The notes: a model not told the origin generated them from the sequence alone. DNA of 64,000 nt from Zymoseptoria tritici IPO323 (GCF_000219625.1 NC_018216.1:2728001-2792000), one strand, 5' to 3'; numbered from the stretch's first letter, positions 31,899 through 43,884 are shown. Made by a program: numbers and translations.

Positions 31899-32472
31899 GG
31901 TGTGTCGGTTGAAAGGGAAGCGGGCGCAGGCAGCTGCAGCCACGGAAGAAGAAGCCGCAGCTCAGTCGGCGTCGGTCGTCGTTGCTGTCCTCATCGGCGG
32001 TGATGATGGTAGAGGAGCGGCGATATCGAGAATGAGTGAGTCGGCAGGAGGATATCGATGTGCGCGGAGGGGAGTGTTTGTCCGTGGTTGATGAAGATTC
32101 GGAGGCAGCGTTTCCATGTTCAGTCGCGTGCTGAAGAAGTGGTGGACCCTTGTCGAAAGCCGAACCAGTAGAATACCGCGCTTGGCATGAAATCGACATT
32201 AACCTCACTTCACAAATGCCTCATTCACTTGAGTACTTCATTGGAATAGCGATTGAAATGCTCAAATCGGACGTCAATTTATCTGCTTTCTTGCATGTTG
32301 CATTTGTTGCGTTGCAAAAATGATGTCTTAATCAAAACATTGAACGGAGACGACGTCAATATATAGACTCCGTGCTCGGCCGAATAAAGTTCAGGTTGTC
32401 GACCTCACCTCTCGCTTCGCTGGCTATGGCAGAGCAACGCTTCGACATAGCATTGTACACATTTCTGCGGCC
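31899..32472. other. Divergent intergenic region
   Basis: About 570 bases between the RING gene start (31898, minus) and the hydrolase start (32473, plus). It should contain both promoters. A TATA-like atatata lies near 32359. No other signal is recognised. Confidence 0.5.
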
Positions 32473-33781
32473 ATGATCCTTGGCCAGATAGCATGGCTCG
32501 ATTGCTTTGCCTTTCTGGTATTCCTCGCGCCGCAACTTATCATTCACGTGGGCCTGTTCCGGACAGCATGGGTTGGCATTAAAGCATTGCCATTCTTACG
32601 TCAGTACTCCCATGTCTATCTACATCGGCAAGATATACCAAACATTTCTGACGCGAGAAATAGTACTTCGACTACCACACAACCTCATAAGAGAACGATA
32701 CTTCACCGCCAAGAAGAACAGATCTCCATTCGTGCAGCGGGCGACACTATTCCAAGATCTCGTCATCCGAGTCGTTCGATATGCTTTCTCGGACATTCCC
32801 GCCGCGGTCGGCAAGGTCTTTTTCAGCAAATGGGTGGCCTTGCCGTTCATCAAGATCCGAATGTTACGGCACGGTATCTGGAAGAGTCCTATTTACTGGC
32901 GTGAGGTGAACGAGGTACAACTCACAAGCCCGTTCGATCGCCCAAACACAAGCTAATCGCTCCATCTCTCACAGGACGGCCGTAAAGGCATCTACGCCAT
33001 CCACGATAGCTCCCGCCGTCCCGACATCGTCGTATATTACTGTCACGGCGGCGGCTTCTCCATGGGTTCTTCCTTCTTCTACCTCGAATTCCTGCTCGTC
33101 TGGTTGACTCTCCTCAAAAACGCCGGCTACGCCAATCCAGCCCTATTCGCTCTCGAGTACACTCTCGTCCCGACTGCGACTTATCCGACTCAAGTGCAAG
33201 AAGCGCTAGCAGGCTACAAATACGTGCTCTCGCTCGTCGACTCACCCTCTCAAATATGTGTGTCCGGCGACTCGGCCGGCGCCACGCTGATTCTGAGCTT
33301 GATGCTCTGTGTATCCGGATATTCAGGCCTGAAGAACAAAATGCCAGGTCTTGCGGTCATCATCTCTCCTTGGGCAACGATCATCTCGCCGAAGAACAAG
33401 AACACTGCATCCGACTACCTGAATGCGGAGAGTTTACATCTCTACGGTACGCAGTACATCGGCGAGAACGGCTCGCAAGACAATGCGTTGGTGTCTCCGG
33501 GAACTTGTACGGATCTGAGCTGGTGGCGGCGAGCGAGTCCCAGTCAGGGATGGTACTTCATCTATGGGTCGGAGGAAGTGTTTGCGCCGGAGACGAAGGA
33601 TTTAGTAGCGAGATTGAAGAAGGCCGAGGTGACGGTGGAGGAGCACGAGGAGGAAGGGTGGATTCATGCATGGCCGGTGGTGAAGCTATTTTTGTGCAAT
33701 GGGCAAGAAGAAAGATTGAGTGGGTTGAACAGGATGGTGGCTGTCATGGCTAAGAGGATGAACAGGCGTAAGGCGGATTGA
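32473..33781 (+). CDS. Alpha/beta hydrolase fold-3 (HSL-type) esterase, membrane-anchored, 394 aa
   Basis: Three exons: 32473-32599, 32664-32914 and 32975-33781. The first donor is GTCAGT and the acceptor AAATAG follows a TCTGAC branch; splicing joins ALPFL to LRLPHNLIRERYF. An N-terminal hydrophobic segment (DCFAFLVFLAPQLII) anchors the protein. The catalytic domain has the oxyanion motif YCHGGGFSMG, the nucleophile elbow CVSGDSAGAT, an acid near GSEEVFAPE and the His in GWIHAWPVV. This is the hormone-sensitive-lipase family of acyl-ester hydrolases; in fungi many act on sterol esters, xenobiotic esters or secondary metabolites. Substrate not predictable. It diverges from the RING gene. No defects seen. 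Confidence 0.9.
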
Positions 33782-35262
33782 TGTGTAAAGGAATGAATCC
33801 ATGTATGAATTGAAGAACAAATTTGCTACTTCCATCAAGTCGCGCAGTGACTGCTCGGTGCGCAAGGCCCACGAGAACTGACGATGTCCTTGCATTGCCC
33901 ATCTACAGAAGCCAATCAGAACGTAGGGCAATCGCCCCTTCTACCATCAAGTCTGGACGCTGAGAAGTACGACCTTTTCGATCTCTGCCGCGAGTGCATC
34001 CATTCTCACGAGCGACACCCAATCGGCGCTCGTCATTTTCGTCTCAGCACGGTCCTCCGGATTCTCCAACCAACGTCGCATGGAATAGCTCAATTCTCCT
34101 TGAAGACCTGCCATCCTTGAATGCGGGAGACTAGGTCGTTTTGCGTTCGAAACGTTGTCGGAGTCCAAGCGTCGACGCGGAGCGGTCGTGATGCCTCTGC
34201 GGAGTCCAGTACTCCCAGTGTGGGTCGAGCAGGAATTATCTTGAGTCTTACTGGCCGAATAATTGTGGACAGGCTTGTCGGCGGAACCAGCATGGTTTGT
34301 CCCAGTCGGAAGGCAACTGTTGTTCGCCATGGAACTGCACAATGGTCAGTGGTCAATGCCGGAGGTGAGCAGAGAGTCGTGACATACGAGGACATCCTCG
34401 TGTCAAGGCGCCGAACAAATGCTGTCCGGAGTGAACTTGAGGGATCGGAGTATACGACAGCTCGTGTACTGACTGATGTCGTCAAAACTCGAACGAGGAT
34501 TGAGATGTTGGCAACAGTGCCGAACGCGGTTCATGTACGAGCAGCCTGGCATCTTCACTTCGGCGGCACGCCACACTAACTTGCCATCAGCCTGGTCATT
34601 CAACTGATAATGTGACGATGTTGATGCATAGCCAAGTTGCCGTGCAGCGTAGTGATATATCCCAGTACGACCATGAATCGTCGGTGCGACCGTGATCCTT
34701 AAGCAAGACAAAGGATGCTGCGGAGGGGGCATCGAAGTGACCAACCACGGAGCCTGGCACTCTCGCCTATCGAATGTGCATAAGCACAGCCGAACGAGCG
34801 AGGGCAACGGGTGGAAGGAATGGGGCCGACATGGAAGACAGACGCCGGGAACTGAGCCGACAGTCGGGACATGATTGCCGGACGCGGTCACCGGGAATAA
34901 TGACACAGATGCCGCGAGGCTCTGGCACTTCGCAGCCCCAAGCGCCGGCCCGAGCTCCCCGCAGGAGACTGGATAATAAATGCGACCGCATGCAGTAGCG
35001 AATGCAAGGCAATTGTCCCGGAGTTTCGGACAACAAGATGTGGCGGAGCGTGGGATGATGAGGAAGATGCCGTCAGACACGGCTGCTGCATGTGATTCTT
35101 GAGGACGCGCTGTTTACGCCCGATATTCACGGCTAAAATTGGTATAACAGAGATAGAATGGTCGGAAAGGACGAGTCCCTGTATTTGCGTGAGCTGGAAT
35201 AAGCAAGGGCCAGAGAATCTAGACCGGCCTCATATTACCCGTGTTGGCAGTCAACATCACCC
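33782..35262. other. Intergenic, no gene recognised
   Basis: About 1.5 kb of convergent space between the hydrolase and the second RING gene. The longest frame (minus, 34403-35080) has a random-looking, Cys/Pro/Ser-rich composition and no motif. Nothing else is seen. Confidence 0.5.
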
Positions 35263-38172
35263 TCACGACCGGAACACCTTCACCTTCTGCCTGATGCTCT
35301 TCCTGCACACAGGACAAGCTGCATGTGTTCTCGGTCTCGTCCTGTCATGCGCCATAGTCGGAGAGTGCTGATCACTGCACCATTGGCACATTGTTAGATG
35401 ACCGCAGGGAAGCATCGCAATTGTTGCAAGCTGGGAGTAGCAGACTTGACATTCGAGCTTCAGCGTCATCTGCTCGTCTGTCATGGGCTGCTCCGGTCTA
35501 CCAGAGTCCTTCGCATCCAGTCCACGACTCTCGCCGTCTGACTCTACGTCTGACTCGGATAAGGTCACAGCAGGCCGACCGTCGTTGGTCATGGGACGTG
35601 AGACGTCTCTGAGCGAGTCTCGGAATCGACGACTTGACATCGTCTCCGCCGGGACGAAACCATTCTGTTGAAGCCGTTCATAGGCTGCACGGGTCTCGGC
35701 ATCGCGGCTCGCCATCTGTTCGAGAAGAGCCGTGGGGCCTGCATTCATAGCCATCCGCCCAGCAGCAACAGCTACGTTCATCGTGGCCCTTCGTTGCGTA
35801 TCGAGCTCAGATCTGGAGTTGTCCCCTTGGCGAGCGGCCTCTCGTCTCTCATCATCCAGGGTAGCACGCCGACTACTTTCATCGATCGTGAGATCATTTG
35901 GATCTTGCTCATGGATGTGCCGTGCGACTTCGAAAGTAGGCTCGTGCCCGAGCATCGATAAAAGAATCCGTCGATCAGGCTCGCTTCGATCGCCTCGCTG
36001 AAGTCTGTACAACATCGCAAGCTGCTCCGGTGCACTCAGGCCCGACATCCGCCGTAATTGCGCACTCATTTGAAAGGCCTCCGCCATGACCTCGACGTCA
36101 TGCACTATGATGAGCCCAGATGAAATTAAATCAAATGCGTCCGACGTGAAAGTGATCTGCTCTCCTCGCTCGCGTCTGCGGCGGTTCCTCTCTGCTGGTA
36201 GACCGACACCCCAGATCAGGGACGTGTTGGACATGATGTTCTCGATAGACTCGCGAGACGACGTGTCCAAGCTGTTCGTCTCAAGTTGAATGAGGAGATA
36301 TGCCACCGTAATTGAGTCAAGCTCCTGGACCGCTGGTAGTTCCAGGACAACGCTGCGCAGACCGTCCGGATATGACAAGGCAGATAGGACGAAGACGGCG
36401 TCCAGTCCGCGGTCGTTGTTGTTCGTCGGATCATCGTCCAATTGCTGTCCCGGTGGTCCAGCAACGACTGCAGTGTCCGCTAAGATGTCTCTCGAATTTC
36501 TCGCAAGTGGCTCATCAGCCGGACCAGGCTCTGTTTCCGGTGCCCCATTGATCGCAAGCGAGGAGTCCCGCTGGTGTCTGCCATTTCCCCGGGGAGTCAT
36601 GGGCGAGTCGCTGGCGGCAAGGCCGTTTGCAACATCTGCCGATGTCTCTTCCTCTGGCGCAGAAACCCGCTCCTGACGTTGCAGGAGTAGCGAATAATAC
36701 TCTTCCAGCTCATGTCCCTCTTCTCTGGAACTCAAGCCAGACCGTGGGTAGATGCCAATCATATTGCCAGTGGCCTCTTGTCGAGACCGCGCGGCGCTGC
36801 GGCCGTCAGCTCCAAGCGGCCGTGGCACGCCCCAAACATCCCTCTCTTGCTGTTCCAACTCCATCAATCGCGCAACAGCTGTCTCGCCTCCAGACCTTGC
36901 TTCATCTGTGAGTACCTGTCTTAAAGTACGCTCTTCTCTCCGCACTTCTTCTGCGGCGCGGAAGCGCTCAATTGCTCTGTCGAACATGCCGCCAATCGGA
37001 GATTCATAGTTCTCGCCTTGGGCAACGACTTCCTCTCGGGTGCCAAACGTGCGCATGTAATTCTCCGTTGTTCGCTGCTCGTTCTGTACCTGCCGCAACC
37101 GCGACTGTGAGTGGCGAAGCTCCTGCTCAGCGAGATCCAACTCTCCTGCGGCTTGATCCCGGCTTCTGCGGGCTTCCTCGACATGCTGTCTGGCCTCGTC
37201 GACTCGGCTCTGAATGCTTGTAAGAGTGCGATCGTTCTGTGTCATCGGAATGTTGCTGGCCAGCGTGTTGACGCTATCAATTGCTCGTTGCGCCTCTTCG
37301 TGCGAGGGTACTCCTGCAATACTGTCGAGGGTACGTCCGAGATCTGACAGCTGGTGTGAAGCTTCCGTGTGGTCTGGCACACCCTCGCCGAGATCACGCA
37401 GCCCAGAGACCACACGTTCGATGCCACTGCGCATCCTGTGCAGCTCCCGACGCAAAGCCGCCACTCGGCGAGCCTGATATTCACGATTACGAGATCCAGC
37501 GGCTACCATGGATTGTGCGTGGACATTATTGTTCTGAGGTTGCATGTGGGCTGCGGAGTCCTGTTGTTCCGTCGGCGAAGCGCCACTACGGCGAGCTGGC
37601 CTCTCCTCAGCAGCTGCAGCCTCGAAAAGCTGGTCCAGAGTCTGATCAAGTGTGGGCCCTGACTCAATGGGTTGTTCATCCGTCTGTTGCTCTCGAGCTT
37701 GCTCTCGTTCTCTTTCTTCCATTTCGCTGCGTTCTCTTCCAGCACGCAGTTCCTCCAACGTTCGCGGTAAACAGCCTGGTGGAACGTCTTTGAAGTCCTC
37801 TCCCAGCACGGCAACTCGCTCTTCGCTTCCGTCATCTCTTTTGACTATTCTGTGGCCTTGGTGGAACTCATACCAGCGATTGAGGAAGTCGGTACAATCT
37901 GGTACTTCCGGTATTCTGGTTTGGGCCGTGCGAAGACCCGAGGCTTCCACTCGATTCTGCCAGAACTCTTTGCAAAACCAGCAATATCTTTGCCATCTTG
38001 TCCCACGAAGTACGAATCCAACGCCGTCGATGTACGTGCTGTATGATGCCGAATGCCCTCGCTCATCGTAGCAGGCGCAACACTCACCTATTGAGGACAA
38101 GCGACAGCTGGACGGTAGTTTGTGGCGGCAGTAAGAGTCCAGGACTGGATCTCCGCCCGTCAGTGTGCCCAT
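35263..38172 (-). CDS. Large C3HC4 RING-finger protein, 969 aa
   Basis: Single open frame, ATG at 38172 and TGA at 35263. The N-terminus has paired cysteines (ECCACYDE, CRHKLPSSC, YCWFCKEFW) that could bind zinc, then a Tyr/Arg segment (FLNRWYEFHQGH). The middle is long and charged with coiled-coil character (EEARRSRDQAAGELDLAEQEL, about residues 320-385), followed by an acidic, polar linker. The C-terminal RING (from about residue 909) reads CQVCYSQLATIAMLPCGH, CQWCSD, CPVCRKSIRQKVKVF. That is a C3HC4_3-type RING with the protein ending a few residues later, as in IAP/MUL1-like E3 ligases. A ubiquitin ligase role is inferred. A GTGAGT inside the N-terminal coding part does not yield an in-frame splice and is ignored. 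Confidence 0.9.
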   Translation of the reverse strand: MGTLTGGDPVLDSYCRHKLPSSCRLSSIGECCACYDERGHSASYSTYIDGVGFVLRGTRWQRYCWFCKEFWQNRVEASGLRTAQTRIPEVPDCTDFLNRWYEFHQGHRIVKRDDGSEERVAVLGEDFKDVPPGCLPRTLEELRAGRERSEMEEREREQAREQQTDEQPIESGPTLDQTLDQLFEAAAAEERPARRSGASPTEQQDSAAHMQPQNNNVHAQSMVAAGSRNREYQARRVAALRRELHRMRSGIERVVSGLRDLGEGVPDHTEASHQLSDLGRTLDSIAGVPSHEEAQRAIDSVNTLASNIPMTQNDRTLTSIQSRVDEARQHVEEARRSRDQAAGELDLAEQELRHSQSRLRQVQNEQRTTENYMRTFGTREEVVAQGENYESPIGGMFDRAIERFRAAEEVRREERTLRQVLTDEARSGGETAVARLMELEQQERDVWGVPRPLGADGRSAARSRQEATGNMIGIYPRSGLSSREEGHELEEYYSLLLQRQERVSAPEEETSADVANGLAASDSPMTPRGNGRHQRDSSLAINGAPETEPGPADEPLARNSRDILADTAVVAGPPGQQLDDDPTNNNDRGLDAVFVLSALSYPDGLRSVVLELPAVQELDSITVAYLLIQLETNSLDTSSRESIENIMSNTSLIWGVGLPAERNRRRRERGEQITFTSDAFDLISSGLIIVHDVEVMAEAFQMSAQLRRMSGLSAPEQLAMLYRLQRGDRSEPDRRILLSMLGHEPTFEVARHIHEQDPNDLTIDESSRRATLDDERREAARQGDNSRSELDTQRRATMNVAVAAGRMAMNAGPTALLEQMASRDAETRAAYERLQQNGFVPAETMSSRRFRDSLRDVSRPMTNDGRPAVTLSESDVESDGESRGLDAKDSGRPEQPMTDEQMTLKLECQVCYSQLATIAMLPCGHLTMCQWCSDQHSPTMAHDRTRPRTHAACPVCRKSIRQKVKVFRS

Positions 38173-40119
38173 TGCGTGCCAACGTAACGTTTGTACCTCG
38201 CTGGAGGTGCGGCGGGCAATCGTGATGTCGTCGAGTGCTGACTAAGCGATGCAGCTTCCGACCCGAGACCCTGGGTCGGAGAGAGCTCCGAATGACCTCT
38301 CCTCTCCTCCTGTCCAGAGTTACATGCGAGTCTTCCTCGCCTTCATTCACTTACACCGCTCTGGCCGCACTAGTTGTTGGCCGACGACATGTCGATCATA
38401 CGATCTCCGCCCACGCTCACGCCATGCTTCATGTTCTGAGTTTCGCAAGACTCCCAAGCGATGTCACGCTCCCGTGATTCCATGGCTATGTCGCACGAGG
38501 TCTCTCTCAGGATAATAGAGCCTGCAATTTGGAATATCGTCCCTGCCAGGTCCTTGTCCTTGTGCCAACTCGAACGTTCGGACAGACTCGGTCCCTGATC
38601 GCCAACATGTGCTGTGCGATTTGCTCTGTCGTGACGCATCGGGAAGGACTCCGACAAACTGAGCTCTGTTCGGAGTTATCTGGCCAACAGTCAATCAGGA
38701 GGTTGCATCTCGATCATGCAAGGTACTTGTGTCAGCTTGTATTCGTGGCTACGTTTCGCCCGGATCAGGCTGAGCCACGATACCAAAGTACAAAGTCCTT
38801 GCGGCACAGCTCAGCCCTGTACGGGAAGTGGAGTGACGTCCGCCATCGCCACGATCGTGCGCCTGCGGCTGGCTGCCGATGCCAGGAACCGGTATGTTTC
38901 CGGAATCACGCGGTGGAATCGTTCTCCCCGCTGCAGAAGCAGGCTCCATGGCCAGCCGTAAAGCAACGTGCGTGCGGACTTTCACGAGTTGTGTAGCACT
39001 GCACCAGCCGCCTCATCACCACCAGCCACAAATACTCGGCCGGCTGCCTTGTGATCTCCAATGCACGCAGGAGGCCATACTCAAAAAGTGGCGTGCATGA
39101 TACTGGTCGCTGGAGCGGCAGCCCGGAGTCTCGTCATCATACCCAAGCCCGTGGTACTCAATACGGCTTCGACAACGGTACCGCGGTTCGTTCGCTTTGA
39201 TCCATCGTTCGCGCAATCAAAGGGTAACCATGTCGGCCTCATGACCTACTGGCACTTGTGGACCCAGCTTCCTGGGGCTTGACTCCGACATGTTGCTAGT
39301 TTGCGTATGGCGTGAAAGAGTCTGCTTTTCTGCTTCGCCAAAGCCAAGCTTATCGGGCTCATTACCTGACTTCAGGACCTCCAATCGCTTGCAGTACACT
39401 GCATTGTGGGCGGATGGACCTTCAAGTCCGAACGAGGCACAATGTTCCGCCACTCCCGGGCTCCCCATCCGGGCACATTGAGTTGTGTTTGCTTGCACAA
39501 CTATCGTCAGATTTGAGTCATATTGCTGTGAAAGTCCCGCACGGGGACATGACTTCCGACATTTGTCACTGACAGCGTCACAGTTATCGTCTCATCACCT
39601 GGCATGTTTCGATAAGCGACGGCGAGGTTCCCGTTCCTGACGTTGCGGAGCACCCATGGACAAGCGATCGACGGAATCTTTCATTTTGCCTGGGGAGTAC
39701 TGTGTCTCGAGACTCGTTCTTCTGGAGGCGAGACAGCCAACTGCCTTCCTCTGTGCTGCCTCGGAATGAGCAAGAATTCCTGAATGTGCTCGCCGGCACC
39801 TCCATCGTCACCTTCCAATAACGATGAAACTATGGTAAAGCAAGCAGAGTTCCGAGCTTATGAGCAACGTGCCATGTATCTTGAAAGTAAATGAGAGCTG
39901 GCCTTTGCGTGACCACCGGCGGAGGTCCGTCGGCGCAACACTACTTGAGCTGGGTGACCACTGCAGCGTAGCTTCAAATCCTTGAAGTACGTCAACTAGG
40001 CTCGAAGAACAGGTCAGCAGTCCTTACATATAAGAGCACCATGTCCCACTGGAGGAGAAGCCAGCATACTAGTTGGCACGCGTCCTCCGACAGCTCGAAT
40101 TCCTGTCACATCAATCACG
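38173..40119. other. Intergenic, no gene recognised
   Basis: About 1.9 kb upstream of the RING gene. Frames of up to 155 codons overlap one another on both strands and show no motif. A TATA-like catataag lies at about 40026-40033, just upstream of the small candidate gene. Confidence 0.5.
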
Positions 40120-40373
40120 ATGGCCGTTACAATGCCTTCCAAGAACTCTTCGCTCGAGAAAAAGGGGCACGATCCGAGGTCATTACTCTGAGCTTCACAA
40201 GCATATCCTTGGCTGACGATGCTGCTTTTAGAACCCTAGAGCTACTGCAAGGCATGGGCGCCCAGTTCACAAAAGACCAAAAAGCGGACAAGAAGGCGCA
40301 GGACATCGCGAAGAAACCGGCTTGTACTGTCAAGAACACGCATTCTGTGAATACAAGTGTTCGGCGTAAATGA
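40120..40373 (+). CDS. Possible small basic protein, about 66 aa
   Basis: An ATG at 40120 opens a short exon (MAVTMPSKNSSLEKKGHDP). A weak GT donor after it (gtcatt) and a strong acceptor (GCTGAC branch, then CTGCTTTTAG at about 40230) give an in-frame join to a Lys-rich C-terminus (KDQKADKKAQDIAKKPA) ending at 40371-40373. The alternative is an unspliced 110-residue frame from an ATG at 40041 sharing the same C-terminus and lying just downstream of a TATA-like box. Neither version resembles a known family. Real expression is uncertain. Confidence 0.25.
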
Positions 40374-40917
40374 CCCCATGGTCTTCGAAGTGAGGGGCGT
40401 CTTTCAACAGCTGTGGACAGTGCTAATCCTTCAGTAGCCTCCCGATACCTTGATGGTAAACTCTGGGAAGTTCAATTGACGTACAAGCTGGACAGTCGTC
40501 TGACGATGAACAATCCCACAACAACGGCCGTAAGAGCACAAGTCTTATCATAGATCGGTTCTGTAGATGTATCGTTGACTCAAAGTTGGCAACAATCAGC
40601 GAGGGTCGGGCAATGCTGCCAATCTACTTGGAACGTGTCACGTGTGCTCCCTTATGTTCACAGCAAGTACTTCTAGACATTGCTAGCGCTGAGTAATTCG
40701 GTAACTATTCTCCTAGTCCTCCATGAGAGTACTACAATCGCATAATGTAGGCTCAAACTGAGATTTCGTGGGAGGTTGGTTAAAGATCTTTTCGCTGAAT
40801 GTCTGACTCGAGCTATCAAACTGTTCAATCATCTTGATTGAGAACTCCATGCGAACGATGGCAACACGACACTGCGCTCTGGTTGCGACTTCATTCATCG
40901 GATCACCGTGACCAGCA
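40374..40917. other. Intergenic, no gene recognised
   Basis: About 540 bases before the stop of the minus-strand gene at 40918. Nothing recognisable. Confidence 0.5.
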
Positions 40918-41717
40918 TCAGCTATAGCGCTCGCCTCCAGATTCGTCAGACGTGTCCAATGGTGTTAGCAAGGCGCCTGCAGAGCGAACCACGGCAGATC
41001 CTTTGCTGTCTCGCACTTTGCTTGCTTCAGCTCGGCCCGCTCCATCTGCCCACGCTCCAGAGGTAGGTAGTGCGCCGGCATGTTTCAGGCTCGCAAGAAT
41101 CCTCTCCAACTCAATCTGCTGATCTCGCCGCCTGGCAGCCGTCGCGAACTCCGTCCCAGGTACGTTTGCTTTCCCACGCAGCCAGCCATCGTCGGCAGCC
41201 GTGAGAATATCTCCTTCGCCTGCCTCGCTCGCCTCGCGCTCGGCTTTGACTTTGAAGTACGCATCATGGCGGACGCTTTTACCTCTAGGCATGAGCTTTG
41301 CTGGACGTATTCGTCGATGAGCCGAGACTGGACGGCCGATCCAGGATTGCTTGTCGATCTTGCCCATGTACCAGCCGACCACGTTGGCGTATGGGTCACG
41401 GAGTTGACTGCGAGGGTTCGTCTCCCAGAGGGCGACGGCGCGAGCGTAGTTGTTCTCATCGCCTGTGAGCTGGTCAGTGGCTGCGATGAAAGCAGTGAAG
41501 TTCTGTTCAGCTTACGCATATCAAGCGCGAGGTTATAGTCCAAGTCTGTTCTTGCCTTCCACCTAGCGTGGCGGCTCCCGATGCGATCAGTCCGCAGTTG
41601 TTTGTTCGTCGCGGTGCGGGACAAGGACTGTCGCACCCGGCAACCCAAGTCAGCGTATTCGGTGTAAATTCGATAGGTATTGCGCTGGGTGCTGAAGCTG
41701 TACATGTTCATCCTCAT
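40918..41717 (-). CDS. Conserved-looking protein of unknown function, 248 aa
   Basis: Two exons, 41717-41516 and 41462-40918; the 53-nt intron has a GTAAGC donor, a CTGAC branch and a CACAG acceptor and joins NLALDM to RDENNYARAVALWE. The ATG at 41717 has A at -3. The N-terminal half is Arg/Tyr-rich and helix-like (YRIYTEYADLGCRVRQSL). The middle holds WYMGKIDKQSWIGRPVSAHR with an RLRP-like basic cluster. The C-terminal half is polar and charged (DQQIELERILASLKHAG) and probably partly disordered. There is no signal peptide or membrane span. I cannot assign it to a named family. Composition and splice quality make it a real gene. It diverges from mL46. Confidence 0.8.
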
Positions 41718-42634
41718 TGTTTTGTATTTGTTTGCAAGGAACGAAGGGCGTCTAGTAGTAATTGTCAAAAGGAAGAAGATGATAATGGCGTTGAATGGTC
41801 TTTCCAGAAGACTCCGTGAATAGAAAAGTGAATGGATGTATTGAAGGAAGAGGACGATGATTCTATGTAGTGCGGCGAGACACACGGAGACGTCTCGAAG
41901 ATTTCTTACGGGAGAGACGGTCAAAGACAAAGCATTCCTTGTCTTTGACTAGCATGATTCTGTCCAAAATTAGTGCAATTTGTCGACGGCAAGTAGACAA
42001 AGGACTACTCGGCCAGGTTTGGAGACAGCATTTCCAGAACTTCTCACAGCTTTACAAGTCCAGTGAGAAGCAGCGTCAACGGCAGCCGACTACAGCCTTT
42101 CCCCCAGCGAAGACACAGCACTCTAGTCGGGCAGCTCGCATGTCTGCTCGAAGGATATATCGCTGTCCAGAATGCACCTCGGATAGATTGCTTTCACAGG
42201 AGACTCCGTGTATCAGCATCGTTCCGACGACGTTTCTTGGTGATCCATTGCCTGATTGCGTAGTGTTTGTGGTGCCGTGCAGATCAATTCTCGTAGGTAA
42301 GGTTGGAAGCAGGATCTATCTAAGGGCTCCCCTTGAAGGTATGAAGGTGCTCCTAGCGAAAAAGTCTGCCGTGGTCGCTCTGGGCACGCTGTAAATGATC
42401 AAAAGGCCACGGAGAACGAGCGCAATTGATGATAAGGATTTGTGCCTGGCGAGAGAAGAGAAGAGAAGAAGAGAAGTCGAAGCAAAAAGTAGGGCAGTGG
42501 ACGTTCACTAGCGCGCGGGCGCAGCCGTCTCCCGCGGCGAAATGTTCAAGACGGAGACGGACTGCACCAAGGTACTGGCATCGATGATTGAGTGAAGGAA
42601 GTGGTGATTTGATTCGGCATCAACGGACGACAAT
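41718..42634. other. Divergent intergenic region
   Basis: About 0.9 kb between the unknown gene (minus start 41717) and mL46 (plus start 42635). A 174-codon plus-strand frame (41870-42394) lies entirely inside it but shows no motif or splice support, so it is treated as chance. A purine-rich run (gagaagagaagaagagaag) lies near 42450-42477. Confidence 0.5.
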
Positions 42635-43884
42635 ATGAACGCTGGACAGAAGAGTGTGAAGCGTGTGGCAGCTGCCAATGGTACGATGAAAGGCGAAGTC
42701 AGAGAGACTTATTCGTGCTGACCTCGAGCTTTCAGTCCTCTCACGCGACACAGTGTGCATCTCCTGTCGATACCGCATAGCAAATGCCCCATCACGACGA
42801 CATGCTTCCGCTGCAGCGGCCGTCGCCGAAAAACCTGCCGAGGACTCACATCAATCTTCCAACACACCAGCACAGGCTACAGGCCCCAAGAAAGCCTTCC
42901 GTCTAGTGTGTGGCACCGTGGTCTCTCGCCCACCAGTCCTCACGCGAGAATTGACGTCCTTCGAGAAGGCCTTCTTTCTGTATCAGAAACGCCTTAACGA
43001 GCGATTAGCTCTTCCCTTCACACGATACTTCTACATCAAAAAAGATACACCAGCCGATATTGAGTGGAAGCGGAAAGCGGCCGTTCGGAAGACAGCAGCG
43101 CGAGATGTTGGTGTATACAACGCATACAGCGACGAGGGATGGAATGATGAGGTGTTGGCCGGAAGTACATTAAGCGAGCCGGAGGACATTGTGGAAAAGT
43201 TGATCAGGGATGCGGAAGGAAAGGACATCATCGATGCTGAACCAGTAGGCGACGAGGAGACCAAAGGTCGAACTGTCAGCGGAAAGGAGTCGTCAAGCGA
43301 AGGAGTCAGGAAACCCGTCGGAGAAGTGTCAATCGATAGACCTCTTTCAAGAAGGACGAGGGACGACGAGGAGAACAACACAAAGAGTCTGAACCGGAGG
43401 CTCGACCGGAATCTATACCTGCTTGTCAAGAACAAGCATGGACATTGGAGATTCCCTCAAGATCGATTATATGCTCGAGAAGGTCTGCATCAGGTAAGAA
43501 TGATGGCTGCCCTTGTTCCACGCATGGAGACTAACTTGGTTCCAGGCTGCTGAACGTGTGCTCCTTCAAGCCGGTGGCATCAACATGAACACATGGGTTG
43601 TAGGTAACCACCCGATCGGCTACTACATGAACAAATTCGCAGCACCGATCCTTTCGAAAATCCTGCCCAACCGCCTCGTATCTGCAACGACCAGTGAGAA
43701 GGAACAGCAGGAATTTGGCGAGAAAGTCTTTTTCATGAAGGTTCGCATATTCGCAGGACAGACAGATCTCAAATTGAATGAGCTCGGAGACACTGAGTAC
43801 GAGTGGCTTGTCAAGGAGGAGATTGAGGAGCGAGTGTCGAAGAAGTACTGGATGGCGATTCGGAATATGCTCTCGGCGCGATAG
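42635..43884 (+). CDS. Mitochondrial ribosomal protein mL46 (bL46-type), 380 aa
   Basis: Three exons: 42635-42680, 42736-43493 and 43546-43884. The first exon encodes only 15 residues of a basic mitochondrial presequence (MNAGQKSVKRVAAAN). The body has VCGTVVSRPPVLTRELTSFE, a Tyr/Phe-rich core and a Nudix-like fold around LYLLVKNKHGHWRFPQ and AAERVLLQAGG. The acidic catalytic residues of a true Nudix box are missing, as expected for this ribosomal protein. It continues with NTWVVGNHPIGYY and ends in EYEWLVKEEIEERV. In yeast the counterpart is Mrpl17 of the large mitoribosomal subunit. The acidic insert in the middle (DEETKGRTVSGKESSSEG) is probably a fungal expansion. Confidence 0.92.

Noticed and set aside
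34403..35080. 225-codon minus-strand frame
   Set aside because: Cys/Pro/Ser-rich random-looking translation with several overlapping frames of similar length.
38040..38090. GTGAGT inside the N-terminal coding part of the 969-aa RING gene, considered as an intron donor
   Set aside because: The nearest acceptor gives a 49-nt intron that breaks the frame, while the unspliced frame keeps a Cys-rich, family-like sequence.
41870..42394. 174-codon plus-strand frame between two divergent genes
   Set aside because: It lies wholly in a shared promoter region, has no recognisable motif and no splice signals.
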